64,000 nt of DNA from SIG291 sp045543455. GTDB taxonomy: Bacteria; Bacillota; Clostridia; Lachnospirales; Lachnospiraceae. The stretch's first letter is position 1. The number at the start of each line of letters is the position of its first letter. A program made the position numbers and the translations under genes. Positions 1 to 8,684 of this stretch are shown here, in pieces. The stretch is from positions 1 to 64,000 of the forward strand of contig JAZQMK010000057.1 of the NCBI GenBank assembly GCA_045543455.1. The letters run 5' to 3'. The notes under the pieces were generated by a model. The model saw only the letters and a program-made list of their open reading frames with translations, was not told the origin of the DNA and did not search any database.

Positions 1-1
1 G

Positions 2-955
2 GCTACGATCCGACTTGTTGAAAATGCAATTAAACAAAATACAGATATGGAACTTGTAGGTGTATTTACTCGCCGTGATCCATCAACAGTTAAAATCCAA
101 ACAGAAGGTGTTTTGGTATATCATTCTGACAAAGTTGTTGATATGATTGATAAAATTGATGTTATGATAATATGCGGAGGCAGCGCTACCGACCTTCCGG
201 AACAAACTCCAAAGTTAGCAAAGCTTTTTAACGTTATAGACAGCTTTGATACACATGCAAAGATTCCACAGCATTTTGCAAATGTTGATGCGTCAGCAAA
301 GGAAGCAGGCAAGGTTGCAATTATTTCTGTAGGTTGGGACCCAGGTATGTTCTCCCTTAACAGACTTTATGCAAATGCAATCTTAGTAGACGGTAAGGAC
401 TATACATTCTGGGGCAAGGGTATTAGCCAAGGACACTCAGATGCTATTAGAAGAATTGAAGGCGTTAAGAATGCTAAGCAATATACAGTACCTATTGAAT
501 CAGCTGTAGAAGCTGTTAGAAGCGGTTCTAATCCTGAACTTACAACAAGACAAAAACATTTAAGAGAATGTTATGTTGTTGTAGAAGAAGGGGCAGATAA
601 GGCAAGAATCGAATCAGAGATTAAAAATATGCCTAACTATTTTGCTGATTATGATACAACAGTATATTTTATTTCAGAAGAAGAATTACAAAGAGACCAT
701 GCAGGTCTTCCACATGGTGGTGTAGTAATTAGAAGTGGTAAAACAGGCTGGAATGATGAACACTCTCATACAATCGAATACAGCTTAAAGCTTGATTCAA
801 ACCCAGAATTTACAGCAAGCGTGCTTGTAGCATATGCAAGAGCAGCTGCGAGACTTAATAAAGAAGGTCAGTCAGGTTGTAAGACAGTATTTGATATTGC
901 ACCAGCATATTTGACAAGTATGAGTGGAGAAGAAATTAGAGGACATCTTTTGTAA
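2..955 (+). CDS. ddh: meso-diaminopimelate D-dehydrogenase, 5' end cut by window
   Basis: NADPH-dependent enzyme that converts tetrahydrodipicolinate to meso-diaminopimelate in one step, feeding lysine and peptidoglycan synthesis in the cytoplasm. The reading frame is open from the first codon of the window, giving 317 residues against about 326 for the family, so only the start and the first strand of the Rossmann fold are missing. Recognisable stretches are IICGGSATDLPEQTP, SVGWDPGMFSLNRLYAN, FWGKGISQGHSDAIRR, HAGLPHGGVVIRSG and the C-terminal TVFDIAPAYL. No terminator follows directly; a structured element and another gene come next. The identification is confident from these family-specific blocks. 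Confidence 0.93.
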   Translation, partial: ATIRLVENAIKQNTDMELVGVFTRRDPSTVKIQTEGVLVYHSDKVVDMIDKIDVMIICGGSATDLPEQTPKLAKLFNVIDSFDTHAKIPQHFANVDASAKEAGKVAIISVGWDPGMFSLNRLYANAILVDGKDYTFWGKGISQGHSDAIRRIEGVKNAKQYTVPIESAVEAVRSGSNPELTTRQKHLRECYVVVEEGADKARIESEIKNMPNYFADYDTTVYFISEEELQRDHAGLPHGGVVIRSGKTGWNDEHSHTIEYSLKLDSNPEFTASVLVAYARAAARLNKEGQSGCKTVFDIAPAYLTSMSGEEIRGHLL

Positions 956-1005
956 AAATGCTTGAGCTATATGTCTGTGCAGGGTTAAGGTAGTAAGCGA
1001 GTTTA

Positions 1006-1128
1006 CAACTATTGAGCCACGCCTATGTCGCCGTTGGTACTTAGCTGTAAGCAAGCGAAAGCGTAGCTGACAGCTTATGTATCCATTACGAGCGACATCG
1101 GAATGAAAATGTCGTGGCGAAATAGTTG
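1006..1128 (+). repeat. nested inverted-repeat element before a ribosome binding site
   Basis: Three nested perfect arm pairs are visible: CAACTATT (1006) with AATAGTTG (1121), GCCACG (1016) with CGTGGC (1113), and ATGTCGC (1025) with GCGACAT (1092). Inside lies a further AGCTGT/ACAGCT pair and a GCGAAAGC mini-hairpin. The element ends two bases before the AAGGAG of the next gene. It could be a folded RNA leader or a small dispersed repeat; the sequence alone cannot decide. Confidence 0.6.
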
Positions 1129-1141
1129 ATAAGGAGATTTT

Positions 1142-1579
1142 ATGTGGAGACATTTATATAATGGTGATAGCAAGGTAAGCTTGCATGATTGCAGAGCAAC
1201 GAAGGTTTCGTTTAAGAATGGTAATTTAAGTTTTTTATTTACTGATGGTATTTTTCTTGTAAAGGATAAAAAGGTGTTAAAAACCGGTAGTGCAAGGGTT
1301 AAGTTTTATTTGGAAAATAGAGATGAAGATGATGTTACTATTCAGGTTTTTAAAAAGAAGCTTAATAAGATAATCCGAGAGGAATGGACATTAAAAAAGC
1401 TAATTAAAGGAATTAATAAAGGTAAGTATGAACTTGAATTTTTATATAGGTATCAAGGCTATAATTCAATGATTTTTGAATGTTGGTTGTGGTTTGATAA
1501 GAAACCTTACCATATGGAATGTACATTGAAAATGTATATAGATAAGCTTGAATATTATTGGTGCGATATATTGGCATAA
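1142..1579 (+). CDS. hypothetical protein, 145 aa
   Basis: I do not recognise a family. It is a soluble-looking protein rich in Lys, Phe, Tyr and Trp with no signal peptide or membrane segment. The pattern of alternating hydrophobic residues (ARVKFYLENRDEDDVTIQVF, then KYELEFLYRYQG) suggests a beta-sandwich of about eight strands. The start is supported by AAGGAG six bases upstream, immediately after the inverted-repeat element. It ends at a strong terminator shared with the convergent ABC operon. Confidence 0.6.
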   Translation: MWRHLYNGDSKVSLHDCRATKVSFKNGNLSFLFTDGIFLVKDKKVLKTGSARVKFYLENRDEDDVTIQVFKKKLNKIIREEWTLKKLIKGINKGKYELEFLYRYQGYNSMIFECWLWFDKKPYHMECTLKMYIDKLEYYWCDILA

Positions 1580-1611
1580 AAAAACCGGCAAAAGCCGGCT
1601 TTTTTTATGCC
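1573..1611. terminator. bidirectional intrinsic terminator
   Basis: A symmetric hairpin ACCGGC-AAAA-GCCGGC is flanked by an A7 run on the left and a T7 run on the right and extends outward to GGCAT/ATGCC. It can stop transcription arriving from either side and separates the hypothetical gene from the convergent ABC exporter operon. Confidence 0.92.
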
Positions 1612-2747
1612 TTATTTTGTTGAACCTTTGACAATACTAATGCTACTACAAAGAATGGAATGATAAATAATGCTTCAATTCCTATATTGGTAAGAGCTTC
1701 TTGTGTTGCACCATTTTCTATTGCCGTTACTGACATTGTAGACCAGTAGGTTGGTAAGAAACGGGAAACCGTGTTTACCAAAGTCTTATCGAGGAAGGTT
1801 ACATCTACAAATATTCCTCCGAGGAAAGCTCCACCAAGACCAATTACATTTGTAAAGATTGTTATTGTATTTTGATTTTGCGATATCTGACTTACAACTA
1901 ATGCTATTGCAACAGAGGCAATGATAAATACAAAGGCATTAAGTAGATATAACAATGTTGTGAATTTGAAAAATTCCTTTTGTAGGAATAGTATACCAGA
2001 GAGTGCAAAGAATGCGAACAGAGCCAGACTGAATATGCTGCAGGCAAGTATCATTTGTATATTCTTTGACTTTAGGGTAAGGGCAGAAGAATTGATTCTT
2101 GCTGCAACTTCTTTTTTTCTAAATTCTACGAGTATGTTTCCAAGGCCTAATATTAATATTGAAATTGCGGCATATGGAATATATCTGAAGAAGAAATATG
2201 TTTTTGAGTAAGATATTTTAGCTTCTTCCTTAGTTAACTCAACATTTACTGTTATGTTCATGGTTTCATTTGCTTTAGTTATGGCATTATCAATGGTCAT
2301 ACCGGATGAAAGGTTTGCATTTATATAATTTAAAAGACTTGAAAGTTCATTACTTACTAAACGGGCCTCGCTATCGCCAGGGAGAAAATCCTGTTTTAAG
2401 CTGTTTTGACCTTTGCCGGCAACAAAATCCTTTTCAAAGCCTTCAGGTATGGTTAATACATAAGAAACGCTTATATTGAACAGATCATCTTTTATGCTTT
2501 GTGCATCATCCTTAACCTCTACAATTCGGTGATTTTCGTTAAGGTAATCGTATAAAGTCTTGCTAAGTGTTGAGTTATCTCTATCGATTACGGCAACCTT
2601 TACCTTAGAGTCTGTAAAGCTAGTGGTTTTATTTGGGGCATCTGAATTAGTCATTGCTATTGTAGTGCCTAAAAATACGCCAATATAAATTGATATTAAA
2701 GGTAAAAGTTTTACTGCTATTTTCATAAATGCTTTAAACACTGGCAT
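1605..2747 (-). CDS. ABC-2 type exporter permease
   Basis: Membrane subunit of an ABC exporter, 380 aa. It has one N-terminal membrane helix (about residues 10-32), a long extracytoplasmic domain (about 33-180) and five or six further helices in the C-terminal half, the layout of ABC2_membrane_3/YhgE-like permeases. The start is supported by AAGGAGG seven bases upstream and lies inside the 3' end of the preceding permease, indicating translational coupling. With the neighbouring permease and ATPase it probably forms a heterodimeric transporter. The substrate is unknown; control by a LiaS-type system suggests cell-envelope stress or peptide antibiotics. Confidence 0.85.
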   Translation of the reverse strand: MPVFKAFMKIAVKLLPLISIYIGVFLGTTIAMTNSDAPNKTTSFTDSKVKVAVIDRDNSTLSKTLYDYLNENHRIVEVKDDAQSIKDDLFNISVSYVLTIPEGFEKDFVAGKGQNSLKQDFLPGDSEARLVSNELSSLLNYINANLSSGMTIDNAITKANETMNITVNVELTKEEAKISYSKTYFFFRYIPYAAISILILGLGNILVEFRKKEVAARINSSALTLKSKNIQMILACSIFSLALFAFFALSGILFLQKEFFKFTTLLYLLNAFVFIIASVAIALVVSQISQNQNTITIFTNVIGLGGAFLGGIFVDVTFLDKTLVNTVSRFLPTYWSTMSVTAIENGATQEALTNIGIEALFIIPFFVVALVLSKVQQNKA

Positions 2748-3801
2748 ATTTATTCCTCCTTAATTTGATGTAGCTTAATGCACATAATACAACTGCAAAT
2801 GCAAGTAATGTGCCCATATTTATATAAAATCTTTTGTCAATTCCGTACATATTAAGCGAATATATGGCATCGCAGATAAGTGCGGATGGATTAATTCTAT
2901 TGATGATTGGAGCGCTATGCTCGATTTCATTTCTTATTCCATTTATCATAAGCCCTGCTAAGAAGCTTGATACCATTGAAAATGCAAGAACGATACCAAT
3001 CTTTGTGCCTTCGGATTTATTAAGTGAACCAACGAAAAGTCCTAGTGCAATACCGATTGTGTTACCTATAAGCATAATGATAAATAATGCAGGTATGTTA
3101 TTTGCTAAATGTATTTTTAAAATAAATTGTATATATATAATAAATATTATACTTGTGATTGCCTGTAACACAAAGGCTGCACTAAAGTCACTTAAAATGT
3201 TAAGCAAAGGCTTACAGGTACCGATTTCACGGCGCATACCAAGTGGAGAAATATTTGCCTTCATATCTAGTGAAACCTGAACACCTGTAAATGAAGCATA
3301 AAGGCAGGTCATTGCAACAAGTGCAAAGAAAAATTCAGAAACGAAGTTAATATCCTCACTAAATTTAATATCTTCATAGAAGTAATCAATTGTTTCAATT
3401 GGTCTTCCTAAGCTAAATTGCTTTAAATATTCTTCAACAAAGCTTTTGATAACCGTTTGATTTATACCGTTTTCCTTAAAACTCACATAAGGTGTTGCAT
3501 CGACATAAATGATACCGCTAACCTTGCCTTCCTCCATAAGTGAAAGTGCATTTTCCTTGTCGGTTTTAGTTTGGATAAACAAATCATCTGTGTTTTCTAA
3601 AACGGATTCAAATATAGGATTACTGTTATTGGTAACAATTGCAACAGGTATTTCTTCAAATTCTGTTGTTGTTTCAATTAATGGACCTAGGGCCACGAAA
3701 AATAATGTGCCAAGGATTAGTGGAAATGCTATAGTCCAAAAGGAAATGTCTTTAGTTTTAAATAGCGATTTAAGTTTGTATTTGAATAAATGAAAAAACA
3801 T
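2734..3801 (-). CDS. ABC-2 type exporter permease
   Basis: Second membrane subunit of the same exporter, 355 aa, with the same topology: N-terminal helix (about 15-40), an external domain to about residue 155, then helices at about 158-178, 210-235, 245-270, 278-298 and 325-345. A GAGGG box precedes the start, and the stop codon of the ATPase gene is only three bases upstream. It overlaps the next permease gene by 14 bases. The two permeases are diverged paralogues, as expected for a heterodimer. Confidence 0.85.
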   Translation of the reverse strand: MFFHLFKYKLKSLFKTKDISFWTIAFPLILGTLFFVALGPLIETTTEFEEIPVAIVTNNSNPIFESVLENTDDLFIQTKTDKENALSLMEEGKVSGIIYVDATPYVSFKENGINQTVIKSFVEEYLKQFSLGRPIETIDYFYEDIKFSEDINFVSEFFFALVAMTCLYASFTGVQVSLDMKANISPLGMRREIGTCKPLLNILSDFSAAFVLQAITSIIFIIYIQFILKIHLANNIPALFIIMLIGNTIGIALGLFVGSLNKSEGTKIGIVLAFSMVSSFLAGLMINGIRNEIEHSAPIINRINPSALICDAIYSLNMYGIDKRFYINMGTLLAFAVVLCALSYIKLRRNKYASV

Positions 3802-3804
3802 ATT

Positions 3805-4746
3805 TTAATCCCTCAATTCTTTTCCTGTTATTTCTAAGAATACATCGTTAAGTGTTGGTAGCTTTGAATGAACATTTGAAAATGGAATATTGTTATCCTG
3901 AAGATAAGCAATAAGTCTTATTAAGTTGTTTTGTCCACCGTTGCACTTTATATTTAAATCTGAATTAGCATAGCTTACGTCGTAGAAATGTGGTAAAGCC
4001 TTTATTTCACTTAATTGTGTTTCTGAAAGTGTGGCAATATTCATATAAATGTTTTCAGTATTTTTGATAAGCTTCTTTAATTCGTTGGCAGTTCCTACGG
4101 CTAAGTTTTTACCCTTATCCATAATTACGATTCGGCTACAGATTTCTTCTACCTCTTCCATATAATGTGAGGTATAAATGATGGTTGAACCCTGGCGGTT
4201 AAGCTCCTTGATGCCTTCAAGAATTTTGTTACGGCTTTGTGGGTCAACGGCTACAGTTGGCTCATCCATAATAATAAGCTTTGGCTTATGAGCGATTCCG
4301 CAGGCGATATTTAATCTTCTTAAAAGACCACCTGATAATTTCTTTGGTAAGAATTTCTTATAATCATTTAATTCTACAAAATTGATGGCTTCCTCTACAT
4401 ATTGCTTACGAAGATTTTTATCTTTGATGTAAAGACCACAGAAGTAGTCGATATTTTCGTATACTGTAAGGCTTTCAAATACGGCTACATTTTGAAAAAC
4501 AACACCAATGTTTTGCTTTATGTCATAGCTGTCAGGTTTGATTTCCTTGCCGAATACTTCAATGTTACCCTTGTCAAAGGAAAGCAGTGAAAGCAGGCAG
4601 TTGATAGTTGTAGTCTTTCCCGAACCGTTAGGACCAAGAAGTCCTAAGATTTCACCTTCCTCAATATTTAGGTTGAAGTGGTCAACTGCAATTAATTCTT
4701 TATAACGTTTAACAAGATTTTCAATTTTTACAATTGTGTTACTCAT
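3805..4746 (-). CDS. ABC exporter ATP-binding protein
   Basis: ATPase of the exporter, 313 aa. Walker A is GPNGSGKTT (about residue 38), the Q-loop is GVVFQN, the signature is LSGGLLRR (the last Gly-Gln of LSGGQ replaced by Leu-Leu), Walker B is LIIMDEP and the H-loop is YTSHYMEE. The last 90 residues form a C-terminal extension typical of drug or lantibiotic exporters of the CcmA/DrrA type. It is first in a three-gene operon. AAAGGAAG precedes the start. The intergenic space upstream carries two palindromes likely bound by the divergent response regulator. Confidence 0.92.
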   Translation of the reverse strand: MSNTIVKIENLVKRYKELIAVDHFNLNIEEGEILGLLGPNGSGKTTTINCLLSLLSFDKGNIEVFGKEIKPDSYDIKQNIGVVFQNVAVFESLTVYENIDYFCGLYIKDKNLRKQYVEEAINFVELNDYKKFLPKKLSGGLLRRLNIACGIAHKPKLIIMDEPTVAVDPQSRNKILEGIKELNRQGSTIIYTSHYMEEVEEICSRIVIMDKGKNLAVGTANELKKLIKNTENIYMNIATLSETQLSEIKALPHFYDVSYANSDLNIKCNGGQNNLIRLIAYLQDNNIPFSNVHSKLPTLNDVFLEITGKELRD

Positions 4747-4803
4747 ATTTAAACTTCCTTTCGTTTAAGTTTTATCTTATGTATGTATTTTACAAAATAT
4801 AAA

Positions 4804-4821
4804 AGTCATTTGTAAGTGACT
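4804..4821. promoter_or_regulatory. imperfect palindrome, likely regulator operator
   Basis: AGTCA-N8-TGACT lies between the divergent ABC operon and the two-component genes. Its half sites resemble those of the neighbouring 4838 palindrome (rTCA/TGAy spacing), suggesting two sites for the LuxR-type response regulator encoded downstream. The link to this regulator is inference. Confidence 0.5.
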
Positions 4822-4837
4822 AAAAGAATAAATGAAT

Positions 4838-4851
4838 ATGACAAATGTCAT
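4838..4851. promoter_or_regulatory. perfect palindrome ATGACA-AA-TGTCAT at promoter
   Basis: A perfect 14-bp palindrome whose last base is the first base of the -35 element of the two-component promoter. This is the class of site used by LiaR/VraR/DesR-type regulators. The position would allow activation of the divergent exporter and autoregulation of the two-component genes. Confidence 0.6.
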
Positions 4852-4880
4852 TGAAATTTATATAAGTTATTGTGTATAAT
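4851..4880 (+). promoter_or_regulatory. SigA-type promoter of the two-component operon
   Basis: TTGAAA, 18 bases, TATAAT. The predicted transcript starts near 4887, so ATG codons at 4879 and earlier cannot be used and the histidine kinase must start at 4912. Confidence 0.75.
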
Positions 4881-4911
4881 GATTAATAGTAAAATAAGAA
4901 AAGAGTCGGAT

Positions 4912-6009
4912 ATGAGAACTTTAATTGACAGATTAATTATATTAGTGGCAGTAATAGGCTTTATGTGCTTTAAGGATTCAAGTACAAACGGACTCATAAT
5001 AGTGCTTTTAGGCATATCCTTAGCTGGAGTTATGTATTATGTTAATGATAGGAAATACGGGGCTTTGATAGAAAGTACATTGTCTGTTATATATGCAGGA
5101 ATTACATTTATCAATCCTATGGTAGTTTTTGTGCTACCTATCATACTTTATGAATGCATTTACACTAAGATTGATGGTAAAAAAGCAGTTATTGTGTGCA
5201 GTATTTTAAGAACATTAGCATTTGCAATGTGTATCAGTGCATTTGTACATATTGAAGTCTATAACATATTTATTGTACTGGTAAGCTGTGTAGTGGCTAT
5301 TTGGATGGCTATACAGACTGTTAGAATTAACGGTCTTGAGGATAATCTTATAAAGACCATCGATACGGATACAGAATATCAGTTAGAGCTTAAACGTAAT
5401 AATAGAATGCTTATTGAAAAGCAGGACAATGAGGTATATGTAGCGACCTTAAAGGAACGAAATAGAATTGCAAGAGAAATACACGATAATGTGGGACATA
5501 TGCTGGTTCGTGGAATTATGCAGTGTGGGGCAATTATCACTATCAATAAGGATGAAGAATTAGATGAACATTTAAAAGGCTTAAAGGAAACCTTAGACAG
5601 TTCTATGACAAGTATAAGAAATAGTGTTCACGACCTTCATGATGATGCCATTGATTTGAAATTTTCCGTAGATACTATGGTAAGAGAGCTTGAAGGCTTT
5701 AATGTGGATTATGAATATGATGTGGAAAGTGAAGTGGCAGGTAATATAAAATATGCAATTATTGCGATAGTTAAGGAAGGTATAACTAATATTATTAAGC
5801 ATAGTAACGGTAAAAATGTAAAGCTGATGCTAAGAGAGCATCCTGCATTTTATCAGATTGTTATAAGCGATGATGGTATAGTTAAAAACACCAATAATAA
5901 AGGAATTGGTCTTTCTAATATAAAGGAAAGAGTGGAAATGTTAGGCGGAAGTACAGTTATAAACACAGACGGCGGCTTTAGGATATTTGCCAATATTCCT
6001 AAAAAATAG
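4912..6009 (+). CDS. sensor histidine kinase, HisKA_3 (LiaS/DesK type)
   Basis: Membrane sensor kinase of 365 aa. About five or six helices span residues 5-135, with little extracytoplasmic sequence, so it probably senses within or at the membrane. A short coiled segment follows. The phosphoacceptor is His191 in REIHDNVGH, the HisKA_3 signature. The HATPase domain shows the N box (EGITNIIKHS), ISDDG and GIGLSNIKERV. The start is chosen because the promoter lies upstream of the longer alternatives. It is followed ten bases later by its response regulator, and it faces an ABC exporter that it probably controls. Confidence 0.9.
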   Translation: MRTLIDRLIILVAVIGFMCFKDSSTNGLIIVLLGISLAGVMYYVNDRKYGALIESTLSVIYAGITFINPMVVFVLPIILYECIYTKIDGKKAVIVCSILRTLAFAMCISAFVHIEVYNIFIVLVSCVVAIWMAIQTVRINGLEDNLIKTIDTDTEYQLELKRNNRMLIEKQDNEVYVATLKERNRIAREIHDNVGHMLVRGIMQCGAIITINKDEELDEHLKGLKETLDSSMTSIRNSVHDLHDDAIDLKFSVDTMVRELEGFNVDYEYDVESEVAGNIKYAIIAIVKEGITNIIKHSNGKNVKLMLREHPAFYQIVISDDGIVKNTNNKGIGLSNIKERVEMLGGSTVINTDGGFRIFANIPKK

Positions 6010-6019
6010 TGAGGTATAT

Positions 6020-6643
6020 ATGAAAGTTATAGTTATTGATGATGATAAATTAGTTTCAGTGTCTTTAAAGACAATTTTAGAAGCGGATAAAGAAATAGAG
6101 GTAGTGGCACTTGGAAGTGACGGAAGCGAAGCTCTTTCTTTATATGAAGAGCATATGCCGGATGTACTCTTAATGGATATTCAGATGAAAAATGTTAATG
6201 GACTTAGTGCAGCAGAGGAAATAATCAAAAAGCACAAGGATGCAAAAATATTGTTGCTTACAACCTTTGCCGATGATGAATATATAGTAAAAGCACTTAC
6301 AATAGGCGTTAAGGGTTACATTTTAAAGCAGGATTTTGAAACTATAATCCCGACAATTAAGGCAGTGTCTTGTGGCAATCAAAGTGTATATGGAAGTGCA
6401 GTATTTGAAAAATTGCCTGTACTTATGAAGAAAAAAGGTGAGTTTGATTACGAAAAATTTGATCTGAATGAAAAAGAATATGAGATAATCGTGCAGGTTG
6501 CGGAAGGTCTTAATAATAAAGAAATAGCAGAAAAGCTATATCTTTCAGAAGGAACGGTAAGAAACTATATAAGTCAGATTCTTTTAAAGCTTGATTTAAG
6601 AGATAGAACTCAATTGGCTATATTTTATTTGAAGAATTGTTAA
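6020..6643 (+). CDS. response regulator, NarL/LuxR family
   Basis: Cytoplasmic DNA-binding partner of the upstream kinase, 207 aa. The receiver domain carries the acidic pocket IDDD, phosphoacceptor Asp53 (LLMDIQM), the Thr of LLLTTFAD and the Lys of YILKQD. The C-terminal LuxR helix-turn-helix reads NKEIAEKLYLSEGTVRNYI. GTGAGG precedes the start. The palindromes between this operon and the divergent exporter are its likely binding sites. Confidence 0.92.
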   Translation: MKVIVIDDDKLVSVSLKTILEADKEIEVVALGSDGSEALSLYEEHMPDVLLMDIQMKNVNGLSAAEEIIKKHKDAKILLLTTFADDEYIVKALTIGVKGYILKQDFETIIPTIKAVSCGNQSVYGSAVFEKLPVLMKKKGEFDYEKFDLNEKEYEIIVQVAEGLNNKEIAEKLYLSEGTVRNYISQILLKLDLRDRTQLAIFYLKNC

Positions 6644-6648
6644 AAAAT

Positions 6649-6690
6649 GCTGAGGCTGTGACTTGTAGTCATAGACCTCAGCTGTTATCT
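6649..6690. terminator. intrinsic terminator between convergent genes
   Basis: Hairpin GCTGAGG ... CCTCAGC with an additional inner TGTGAC/GTCATA pairing, followed by a loose T-rich tail and preceded by A6. It can serve the two-component operon and the convergent membrane-protein gene. Confidence 0.7.
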
Positions 6691-7638
6691 TTTATTTTCA
6701 TCAGGAGAATAGCCAATTAATATCTCTGGCATTCGTTCTGCTAAATGTTCTAATATTGAATCTGCCACGTATTTGTGGTTGTTAGGGCAGACATAAGTTT
6801 TTTTCTGGTTAGTTATTATACGAAGATTATAAGTAAGCTCCTGATAACCCAAAAGCTTTGCGGATATAAGTATACTGTGCTTATAAGCCCAAACTATCTC
6901 ATCTAAAGGTAAAACAAATATGTGATAATTATTGAGAGATATAAAATATGAATCCGTTATATAAATGTTATTCATTGAAAAGCAGGATTCTTTTGTAATC
7001 TCATATTCTGCATTTTTAAGAATGGAACGTAATTGCTTTGGAGCCAAAAAAGTCTTGTAATTAACACCTATAAATGGGAAAATAATCTTTATTATTAAAA
7101 ATAAGGAATGAGCCAGTGCTATAGAAACTAAAGCGATGACTATTATATAAATAATGCCTGTAGTTGCAGGTACATAATCCACTTCACTTACTATATAAGG
7201 TGTTGTAATAGCTCCTAAGTCTGTTGGATTCCAGTCTATGTCTTTAGCTAAAAGAGGAACTAACTTATCGAAATTATCAAGTGGAATAAGTCTTCCTTCT
7301 ACGAATATGTCAAATCTGTGTTCACTGCCGGGCTTTAAAAGGAAAAATGTGCAGCTGTCATCAGTAAGATAATAATAGTAGCTACCCACGTTCTTGCCAT
7401 TTTTAATGCAGTCATAACCTGTATAGGTTAACCTGTCCACTGAAATTGCAATATATTTTTGCTTTGCAAATTTATCTGTTGTAATCTCAGACACACTATC
7501 CGCTGAAAGTGGTAAAAGACGAAGATGCAGATTGTAATTGAAAACTATTACTAAAAATGTAGTAATAAGTACAACTGGGATTATTAACTTTTTAAGAGAA
7601 TTTAATCTTATCTGTTTTGAAATAATACCGGATTTCAT
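6685..7638 (-). CDS. hypothetical membrane protein, two helices
   Basis: 317 aa, family not recognised. One membrane helix lies near the N-terminus (about 19-38) and one in the middle (about 160-185), enclosing an extracytoplasmic domain of about 120 residues rich in Tyr and Asp. The C-terminal 130 residues are cytoplasmic, with FVLPLDEIVWAYKH suggesting a PH-like beta fold. It stands alone between convergent and divergent neighbours. Confidence 0.7.
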   Translation of the reverse strand: MKSGIISKQIRLNSLKKLIIPVVLITTFLVIVFNYNLHLRLLPLSADSVSEITTDKFAKQKYIAISVDRLTYTGYDCIKNGKNVGSYYYYLTDDSCTFFLLKPGSEHRFDIFVEGRLIPLDNFDKLVPLLAKDIDWNPTDLGAITTPYIVSEVDYVPATTGIIYIIVIALVSIALAHSLFLIIKIIFPFIGVNYKTFLAPKQLRSILKNAEYEITKESCFSMNNIYITDSYFISLNNYHIFVLPLDEIVWAYKHSILISAKLLGYQELTYNLRIITNQKKTYVCPNNHKYVADSILEHLAERMPEILIGYSPDENKR

Positions 7639-7767
7639 CTTTACCTCCTATAGGATAATTTGCAATGCATTATTAGTATATGTCATTATCTGAAAATAAT
7701 CAAGATTGCTTTTATGATAAATAAATGATATTATCTATTTACTTATGATTGAAAGAGGCGATAAAAA

Positions 7768-8508
7768 ATGGAGTGTTATGGCGGATTTGCAAAGGTATAT
7801 GATACATTTATGGATGATATACCTTATGACGAATGGGCAGAGTATCTGTTTTTGCTATTTGAAAAATTTAATATTAATACCAAAACAGTGGCTGAATTAG
7901 GCTGTGGCACTGGTAATATAACGAAAAGACTCTCTGATAAGGGTTTTAAGGTTATTGGTGTCGATTATTCAAAAGATATGCTAAATGTTGCGCAAAGTAA
8001 AGCAATAAAGAATGTTAGCTATATCAATCAGGATATATTAGAATTAGAGCTTGATAATAAGCAGGATTTAATAGTGAGCTTGTGTGATACAATGAATTAT
8101 ATGACTCAGGAATATGATTTGCTAAGAGCCTTAAAATCAGTATATGATAACCTTAATCCAGGGGGATATTTTATATTTGATATGAAGACCATTTACTATT
8201 ATAATAAGGTGTTGGGTAGCAGAATATTAACTGATAACAGAGAAGACTGTTCGTATATATGGGAAAATGAATTTGACATTACAACAGGTATTAACTCATA
8301 TGATTTGACCATATTTGTAAAAGCAGATGATAAATATGAAAAAATTACGGAGTACCATGAACAGTGCGGCTTTTCAAGAAAATCAATAAAGAAATGTATT
8401 ATGATGTCAGGCTTGAATTTAGTGGCAGAATATGAAGCATTTACTACTAAAAAGCCTGGTAGAAAAAGTGAAAGATTATATTATGTGGTAAGAAAGGAAA
8501 TAGTGTGA
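7768..8508 (+). CDS. class I SAM-dependent methyltransferase
   Basis: 246 aa, cytoplasmic. Motif I is AELGCGTGNITKRL (about residue 40), followed by the acidic residue binding the ribose in VIGVDYSKDML; motif II is LIVSLCDTMNYM and motif III is LNPGGYFIFD. The N-terminal YGGFAKVYDTFMDDIPYDEW is typical of the small clostridial Methyltransf_25/11 proteins of unknown substrate. The start follows AAAGAGGCG. The substrate cannot be told from the sequence. Confidence 0.85.
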   Translation: MECYGGFAKVYDTFMDDIPYDEWAEYLFLLFEKFNINTKTVAELGCGTGNITKRLSDKGFKVIGVDYSKDMLNVAQSKAIKNVSYINQDILELELDNKQDLIVSLCDTMNYMTQEYDLLRALKSVYDNLNPGGYFIFDMKTIYYYNKVLGSRILTDNREDCSYIWENEFDITTGINSYDLTIFVKADDKYEKITEYHEQCGFSRKSIKKCIMMSGLNLVAEYEAFTTKKPGRKSERLYYVVRKEIV

Positions 8509-8541
8509 AAAAACACACTGATGTGATGTTTATTCACACGA

Positions 8542-8670
8542 CTATTTGTGCCGAAGCGTCACAAATAGCTTGAAGCACATATAACTTGCTAACGCAAGTT
8601 AATTAGGAATTTGCTGTGCAAATTCTGATAAATAAATATGACTTGCTAATGTAAGTCAATTACGCTTCGG
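8542..8670 (+). promoter_or_regulatory. pseudoknot-like leader RNA upstream of hslO
   Basis: A 9-bp stem CTATTTGTG/CACAAATAG encloses the 9-nt loop CCGAAGCGT, which is fully complementary to ACGCTTCGG at 8662-8670. Between them sit three similar mini-hairpins: AACTTGC/GCAAGTT (8583-8600), AATTTGC/GCAAATT (8608-8624) and GACTTGC/GTAAGTC (8640-8657). The distal strand ends four bases before the GGAGG of hslO, so folding could affect ribosome access. Function is inferred only from structure and position. Confidence 0.6.
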
Positions 8671-8684
8671 AATGGAGGATTAAA

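Noticed and set aside
4870..4911. Longer start for the histidine kinase
   Set aside because: The -10 element of its promoter lies at 4875-4880, so those codons are not in the mRNA.
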